From assembly GCA_033961575.1 (NCBI GenBank), contig CM066737.1, positions 101,026,709 to 101,090,708 on the forward strand: a stretch of 64,000 nt of DNA. Reading direction: 5' to 3'. This DNA is from Aselliscus stoliczkanus. Its lineage: Eukaryota; Chordata; Mammalia; Chiroptera; Hipposideridae. A model generated the notes under the pieces. The model ran no database searches. It was not told the DNA's origin and was given only the letters and a program-made list of their open reading frames with translations. Of this stretch, positions 57,328 to 64,000 are shown piece after piece. Position 1 is the stretch's first letter, and every line of letters starts with the position of its first letter. Made by a program: the position numbers and the translations under genes.

Positions 57328-58611
57328 TAGGGACAGTTTCCTTTCTTTCTTTCCAAGTTCCTTGCCTTTTATTTCTTTTTCTTTCCTTATTAGACTGGCT
57401 AGAACTTCCAGTACTATGTAGAATAAGAATGGTAAAAGCAAACATCCTTACCTTCTTCCTGATTTTAGGGGGAAATCAGTCCGTTTTTCATCATTAATGT
57501 ATAATGTCAGCTGTTGTTTTTTGCTGGATGTTCTTTATCAAGTTGAGGGAGTTCCCTCTATTCCTAGGTCTGAGATTTTTCTTTTATTACAAATGTGTGT
57601 TGAATTTTGCCAAAGACTTTTTCTGAATAAATTGATATGATCATATGATTTTTATTATTTAGCCTGTTATTATGGTGGATTACATTGATTGATTTTTGCA
57701 TTTGAACAAGCCTTGCATCCTTGGAATAAGTCCCGATTAGTCACAGTGTATAATTCTTTTTGTATATTGGTGAATTTATTTACTAAGATATTGTTAAAGA
57801 TTTTTGTATCTATATTTATGAGAGATATACATTTTTAGGTACTGTCTTTCTCTGGTTTAGTCTCAAGCTAATACTAGGTTAATAAAATGAATTCGAAGTG
57901 TTCCTCTTCTATTTTCTGGAAGAGGTTGCATATGGTTGGTGTTAACTCTTTAAACATTTGGTAGGATTCTCCAGTGAAACCATCTGGGCCTAGAGATTGC
58001 TTTTTGGGGAGTTTTTAAAATTATAGATTCAATTTCTGTAACAGTTATAGGGCTATTCAAATTATATATTTCTTATTGGGTGAGTTGTATTAGATTTCAC
58101 TTTTTGTGGACTTGGTCCGTTTCATATAAGTTGTCAAATGTACATGTGTAGAGTTTCCATCGTACTTCCTTATTATCTTTTTGATGTATGCAGAAGCTGT
58201 TGTGATAACACCTGTTTAATTCCTGATATTGGTAATTTCTATATTCACTCTTTTTTATTTGTCAGTCTTGCTAGAGGTTTGTCAATTTTAATGATTTTTT
58301 TAAAAAACCAACAGTTTTTTGTTTCATTGATTTTTTTCTATTGCTTTTCTTTTGCCAATTTCATTGATTTTTGTTATTATTTCTGCTTGCTTTGGGTTTA
58401 TTTTGCTCTTCTTTTTCTAGGTTCTTGAGGTGCATGCTTATATTATTGATTTGAGACTTTTCCTCTTTTCTAATGTAAACATTTCATGCTATAAATTTCC
58501 CTCTCAGCTTTAGCTGGATCTCACATATTTTGATATGTATATTTTCATTGTTATTCAGTTTGATGTATTTTTAAATTTCCTTTGAGACTTCCCCTTTAAC
58601 ACATGGATCAC

Positions 58612-59497
58612 ACTTGTCAGGATGGCTATCATCAATAAATCAACAAACAAGTGTTGGTGAGAATGCAGAGAAAAGAAAAACACTCACGCACTGTTGATGG
58701 GACTGCAAATTGGTGCAGCTACTATGGAAAATGGTTTGGAGGTTCCTCAAAAAATTAAAAATAGAATTACCTTATGACCCAGCAATTCCACTTCTGGTCA
58801 TTTATCCAAAGAAATCCAAAAATACTAATTTGAAAAGATATATGCACCCCTATGTTCATTGCAACACCATTTACAATAGGCAAGATATGGAAGCAACCCA
58901 AGTGCCCATCAATAGACAATTGGATAAAGGAGAAGTGGTACATTTATAACAATGGAATATTAGTCGACCCTAAAAAAGAATGAAATCTTACCATTTGCAA
59001 CAACATGGATGGACCTAGAGGGTATTATGCCAAGTGAAATAAGTCAGACTGAGAAAGACAAATACCATGTGATTTCATTTATATGTGGAATCTAAAGAAC
59101 AAAATAAATGAATAAACAAAACAGAAACAGACTCACAGATACAGAGAACAAACTGATGGTTGCCAGAGGGGAAGGGGATTAAGGAACTGGGAGATAAAGG
59201 TGAAGGGATTAAGAAATACAAATTGGTAGTTACAAAATATATGGGGATATAAAGTACAGCATAGAAAATACAGTCAATAATGTAACAACAATGTATAGTG
59301 TCAGGTGGGTACTAGACTAATTGGGGGATCACTGCATAAATTATATAAATGTCTAACCACTATGCTGTACACCTGGAACTAATATAAATTAGGATTGAAT
59401 ATAGATGATATATTATAGAATTGTACACTTGAAACCTCTGTAACTTTACTAACCATTGTCAACCCAATAAACTTTAATTAAAATAATAGTAACAATA
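58612..59497 (+). mobile_element. L1 3' end inserted opposite to the host L1
   Basis: ORF2 end and 3' UTR: 'aatggtttggaggttcctca', 'cccagcaattccacttctgg', 'ggatggacctagagggtatt', 'atatgtggaatctaaagaac', 'gctgtacacctggaactaat'. The frame at 58710-58949 has [16 protein letters not shown], the usual L1 ORF2 C-terminal segment. 5'-truncated. Confidence 0.88.
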
Positions 59498-59505
59498 TTG
59501 AATGT

Positions 59506-59650
59506 TGGGCCGGTCGAGTGGCTCAGTTGGTTAAGAGCTCGCTCAAGAGTACGAGCTGAGCTCTGAACAACAGCAGTTCGATGCCCAGCCTCAGTGAGCT
59601 GCCACTGAGCTGCCAACAGGTGGTAGGATGGCTCAGCTAAATATATATAT
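59506..59650 (+). mobile_element. Type C SINE
   Basis: 'gggccggtcgagtggctcag', 'gagctcgctcaagagtacga', 'gagctgccaacaggtggtag', then 'gctcagctaaatatatat'. It follows the nested L1 directly. Confidence 0.9.
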
Positions 59651-59680
59651 GTTGACTGTAACTAAAAAAATTATTTTTTA

Positions 59681-60125
59681 GAGCCGGCCGAGTGGCGCAT
59701 TGGTTAAGAGCTGGTTTGGGACGCCAGCAGCCCCGGTTTGGATCCCACATATGAGGGCCAGGGACACTTCCCTCTACAGCTAACAACAGCTCCACCTGGA
59801 GCTGGGCTGTGCGAGCCCCTGCGACTGTGTAGGCTGCAGTCCCTGCTGCAGTGGGCTGCCATAGGCTACAGTGAGTGGCCAGCAGCCAGCGTGAGCTGCT
59901 GGCAGCCAGCGTGAGCTGCCAATAGCTGCGGTAAGCGACCATCCAGAGGTCGGCAACCGATCTGCCTCATCTGAGAAGAACGCAATGATGATACCAGTGA
60001 AGCAATGTCCTCCGCAACTAGACTGAATAGCAAGAAGACAGCAACTTGTCTGTTCTCCTTCCCTGATTCCCCAACGCTGTTCCCCTCCCCCAATTCCCCA
60101 ATAAAATCTTTAAAAAATATATTTT
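59681..60125 (+). mobile_element. Long SINE (type B)
   Basis: Head 'gagccggccgagtggcgcat', B box 'ggtttggatccc', tail 'attccccaataaaatcttta'. Flanking A/T-rich sequence hides the TSD. Confidence 0.92.
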
Positions 60126-62058
60126 TAAAAAAAGTGTGTTTAATTTCCAACTGTTGGGAGATTTTCCTGTTGTCTTGCAGTTATTGATTTATAGTTTGAA
60201 TCCATTATGATTGGAGAACATACTCTGTGTTATTTCAATTCTTTTAAGTAAATTGTTTTATGGACAGAATATGGTATATCTTGGTAAATGATTCATGAGC
60301 TCTTAAAAAGAATATGTTTTCTTCTGTCATTGGGTGGGGCATTGTATAAATAAACATCTGTTAGATCCTGCTGGTTGGTAGTAGTGTTGAGTTGTATATC
60401 CTTCCTGATTTCCAGTCTAGGTGTTATATCAATTGTTGAGAGAGGGGTATTTTAGTTTCTAAATATGATTGTGGATTTTTCTATTTATCCTTTCAGTTAT
60501 ATCATTTTATTGCTTCAAAGATTTTGTAGCTCTGTCATTTCATACATCTACATTGAAGATTGTTATGTGTGCTTGGGGGTTGACTTTTATTGTTATGTAA
60601 TGATCCCCTCTGTCTCTGGTCTCTTTCTTTGCTCTGAAGACTCCTGTATCTAATATATTAATATAGCCACTTCTGCTTTCTTTGAACTGTTTGCATGGTA
60701 TATCTTTTTCCATCCTCTTGCTTTCAATCTACCTGTACCATTATATTTAAAGCTATTTTCTTATAAACAACATATAGTTGTGTCATGACCTTTAATCCAC
60801 TATGCCAATTTCTGTTTTTCAATTGTTGTGTTTAGACCAGTTACATGTAATGTAATTATTGGTATGTTAAGGCTTAAGTCTGCCATTTTATAATTTTGTT
60901 CTCTGTGTTTATCATCTCTACTTTGTTTTTCCTTCTTTCTTATAGATTACTTGAACATTATTTTTAGAATTCAATTTTGGTATATCTGTAGTGTTTTTGA
61001 GTGTGTCCGTGTATAGCATTTTCAGTAGATGCTCTAGATATTACATTACATATACATAACATCACAGTCTACTAGATATTTACCAGTTCTGGTGAAATAC
61101 AGAAACCTTACCTCCCTTTATCCTTATGTTTATAATATAAGTGTCTTAAATGTTTCCCTGCATACATTTAGAAATGCATCAGTGTTTATGATTTTTGCTT
61201 CAATATTGAAACACAATTTAGAAGACTCAAAAGAAGGAAAAATGTATTTACTCATATTTTTACTCTTTCTGTTCTTCCTTCCTTTATGATGTTGTAAGAC
61301 TCCTTTTTTTTTCATTTCTTTTCTGTTTAAAGAACTTCCTTTAGCCATTCTTTTAAGGTAGTTATCCTGGTAGGACATCTGGGTTGTTTCCAGTTCTTAG
61401 TTTTCTTCATCTGAGAATATCTTGATTTCTTCTTCATTCTTGTAAGATATTTCCACTGTATATAAAATTCTGGATTGACAGTTCTTTTTTCTTTCAGCAC
61501 TTGAAAAATATTGTGCCATTTTATTCTGGCTTCCATGGTTTCTGATAAGAAACCTGCTGTTATTTGAATTGTTTCCCCCTATAGGAAATATGTTGTTTCT
61601 CTCTCTCTGCTTTCAAGATTTATCTTTGGCTTTAGTTTTCAAAAGTTTGACTATTGCATGATTTGGAATGGATTTATTTAGGTTTTCATATTTGGGGTTT
61701 AATCAATTTTTGGAATCTGTAGTTTTATGAATTTTATAAAATTTAGTGTTTTCATCCATTATTTTTTTTGAGCACTTTTCCAACTGTATCATCTTTCTCT
61801 TCTTCTGGGGACTCCAATAACCCAGAGGTTAGATCTTTTGTTATAGTCCTACAGTTCCTTGAGGTTCTGTTCATGTTTTACAGTGTTTTACTCTGTTGTT
61901 AAGATCAGGTGATTTTTATTGTTTTTTCTTCAAATTCACTGGTTCTGTCCTCTGTTCTCCATTCTGCTATTGAGTCCATCCACTGAATTTTTAAATTTTG
62001 GTTATTGTATGTTTCGTTCTACAATTTCCATTGATCCTTCTTTATATCTTCTCTTTCT

Positions 62059-62196
62059 GTTTTTTTATTTTTGTTTGGGTTTTTTTTGTTTGTTTGTTTT
62101 TCTGAGGGCAGTGTCACTGGCCCTCATATGTGGGACCGAACTGGGGCCGCTGGCTTCCCAAGCCAGCGCTTAACCACCGCACCACTTGGCCAGCCC
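62059..62196 (-). mobile_element. Short SINE (type A)
   Basis: Reversed head 'caccacttggccagccc', long T-rich tail with TTTG repeats. Exact 12-bp TSD 'tcttctctttct' at 62047-62058 and 62197-62208. Confidence 0.92.
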
Positions 62197-62421
62197 TCTT
62201 CTCTTTCTTTTATGAGACTTCCTATTTCTTACGTGAGACTTCCTAATTTTTAATTTGTTTCAGTCATGTTTGTAATTGCTCACCGAAACATTTTTATGAT
62301 GGCTGCTTTTAAGTCTTTGTCGTATTATGCTAACATCTCTGCTATCTCAGTGCTGGCATCTATTGATTGTTTTTTCCATTCAATTGAGATTTTTCCAGGT
62401 TCTTTGTATGATGAGTGATAT

Positions 62422-62808
62422 ATTTCTTTAAGGAACAGTGTTGGGTAATTGGGGGAGGGGAACAGCCAAGTTGTTGTCCTTCAATTTTAGTTGTGGAGGG
62501 CGCAGCTAGCTCAGCTCCAAGTACAGTTGCCATCTAGCCACCTTCAGCAGCTCGCGGCCTCTCAGCTCAAGGTGCCGTGTTCAATCTTAGTTGCAGGTGG
62601 GCAAAGCCCACCATCCCATGTGGGAGTCGAACCAGCAACCTTGTTTTTAGGAACATGTGCTCTCACCAGCTGAGCCATCCTGCCACCTGTTGGCATCTCA
62701 GCAGGAGCTCAGCTCGGGCACAGCTCACTGGCCCATGTAGGAATCGAACCAGCAACTCTGTTGCTCAGACCTTGTGCTTTTAACCAACTGAGCCACTAGG
62801 CCAGCCCC
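62422..62808 (-). mobile_element. Dimeric SINE (type D)
   Basis: Same plan as 46140-46548: two tRNA-like units on the minus strand and the shared tail region, here cut short of the AATAAA part ('aaggaacagtgttgggtaat' at the low end). Exact 12-bp TSD 'gatgagtgatat' at 62410-62421 and 62809-62820. Confidence 0.93.
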
Positions 62809-63700
62809 GATGAGTGATATTTTTTATTGAGACTTAGATATTTATGTCATGATATTCTGGCTCTTATTTAAACTTTCTGCTTTAGCTGGCTTCCTCTGAC
62901 TCTGCTATGACAGGAGATGTAGGAGTGCTACTGTGTTTTTGCCAGGTGAGTGTAGATGTCCAGGTTCCCCACTCAGCCTCTACTGTCATCTTAGAGTTCC
63001 AACTCTTCACACAGCCTTCGCTGACACCTGGGGTGGTTGTCTCATTACCAGTGGGTAGTGATGAAAGTTCTGACTCTCCACTAGGCCTCCTCTGACATCA
63101 CCCAAGTAGGGAGGAGGAGGAGGAGAAGGAGAGTTGCCTCTAGGTGGGGATGTGGGTCCAAGCTTCCCACATGATCTCTACCAACACTGCAAGGGAAGTG
63201 TGTTTGTTAACACCCAGCAGGGGTGAAAGACATAGCTCTCTACTCAGCCTCCTCTGACAGTACCCTGTTGAGGGGTGGGGCCTTGTTACAGTCATGCAGT
63301 GCTGGAAGTCTAGACTACAGTTACTTCTGCGGTCTTTGGCTTCAGTAAAATGGTTATTTTCTAAAGGTTCTGTCTTGCTAGGCAGTCCTTTTCCTGGTAC
63401 TTTGGCTGGAGAGAGCAGGCTTTTGTTTGGGCTTTTTGGGTCTGCACCTGTTTGTATTCCAGACTGTCCGTGTCTTCAGCTCCAATTCTGTAATATGTGC
63501 GGCAAAAAGAAAATCCAGTGAATTCACCTTCCTGTTGTTTCTCAAGTCCTGCAATCCCTAACCAGTCTACCTTCCTCTCTCCACCTTTCAGAGTCTTCCT
63601 GTGTTTGTTTTCTATATAATATCTACGGGTTTTAGTTGTACTTAGTGGGAGGAATAGCAAAAAGAATATCTACTCCATCATCCTAAAAGTGGAAGTTCCT

Positions 63701-64000
63701 CAGAAGGATTTTATATAAAGGTAGAGGAACTATAGTCTGGAGGGAGGACAGGTGGATGATGGTGATAATCTCCATGAAACCCAGTAGAATAAACACCATC
63801 TGCCTAAACGAGCTTTAGGAAGTAGAGCTCCCTGGGCGAGCCAGATTGCAGTTAGCACTAGATGATCGATGACCGGCAGACCTACTTGCTATGGAAGTGG
63901 GCATTGGCGTTCCAGCGGACACTGTGTAAAGGATTGGGAGGAGTAGGGAGCGCAAGAGGGGTGAAAAGCTAAGCAAAGAAATCCTGGGCTGGGAGTAGAG
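63701..64000. other. Unassigned sequence at window end
   Basis: GC-richer, unique-looking sequence just beyond the L1 5' end. No frame or repeat supported. Confidence 0.35.

Larger units (their letters stand above)
54955..63700 (-). mobile_element. Near full-length fossil L1, five later insertions inside
   Basis: On the minus strand: 5' UTR and ORF1 region about 63700-61400 (reversed as 'ctccactaggcctcctctga', later 'tttgactattgcatgatttg'), start of ORF2 about 61000-60130, rest of ORF2 about 58610-55450, 3' UTR to about 54955. Removing the inserted SINEs and L1 leaves about 6.2 kb, the length of a complete L1. Both ORFs are broken. The reverse transcriptase motif FADD reads F-V-D-N at 57316-57327 (minus), so the catalytic pair is lost by point change. 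Confidence 0.82.

Overview
The window reads as intergenic (or deep intronic) DNA from a placental mammal. I found no protein-coding gene that I can name, no rRNA or tRNA gene, no CRISPR array and no bacterial-type operon. Most of it is layered transposon sequence: old MIR and L2 copies shared by mammals, MaLR/ERVL LTRs, hAT, Tigger and mariner DNA transposons, L1 LINEs of several ages, and many young tRNA-derived SINEs. The young SINEs point to the lineage. They begin with GGCCGGCCGAGTGGC or GGCCGGCCGAGTGGCTCAG, and the long forms end in a CAATTCCCCAATAAAATCTT-type tail. From memory this resembles SINEs of yinpterochiropteran (rhinolophoid) bats. The bat assignment is an inference; placental mammal is secure.

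Layout. 1-9 kb: MIR, L2 and old L1 3' ends, three young SINEs (one chimeric), and two gene-like pieces with splice-like borders (8153-8228 and 6318-6549). 9.4-10.3 kb: a palindromic head-to-head mariner. 10.8-15.5 kb: MIR, L2, LTR and L1 relics and a compound TG/TA microsatellite. 15.9-17.45 kb: a possible decayed retropseudogene on the minus strand, next to a SINE and an MLT1 LTR. 18-23 kb: MIRs, MER20-type hAT copies, a SINE inside a SINE, and a young L1 tail. 25.2 kb: a 45-nt possible microexon. 27.8-28.1 kb: a MER53-type element with two successive miR-1302-like hairpins. 28.9-32.7 kb: a Tigger transposon interrupted by an internally deleted L1 that itself carries a SINE, with another SINE on the Tigger border. 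33-39 kb: microsatellites, LINE relics, a very short L1 insertion. 39.6-41.4 kb: HAL1/L1 ORF1-region relic with two SINEs. 42-47.5 kb: a hAT element with exact 8-bp duplication inside an L2, MLT1 and MLT2-type LTRs, more SINEs. 48-54.9 kb: mostly old or unassigned sequence. 55-63.7 kb: a nearly full-length fossil L1 on the minus strand that hosts five later insertions.

Nothing here works together as a pathway. The interest lies in the order of insertions, which target-site duplications (TSDs) let one read, and in a few sequences that could be exons or small hairpin RNAs. Repeat family names are given from recognition of typical sequence, without a database search.
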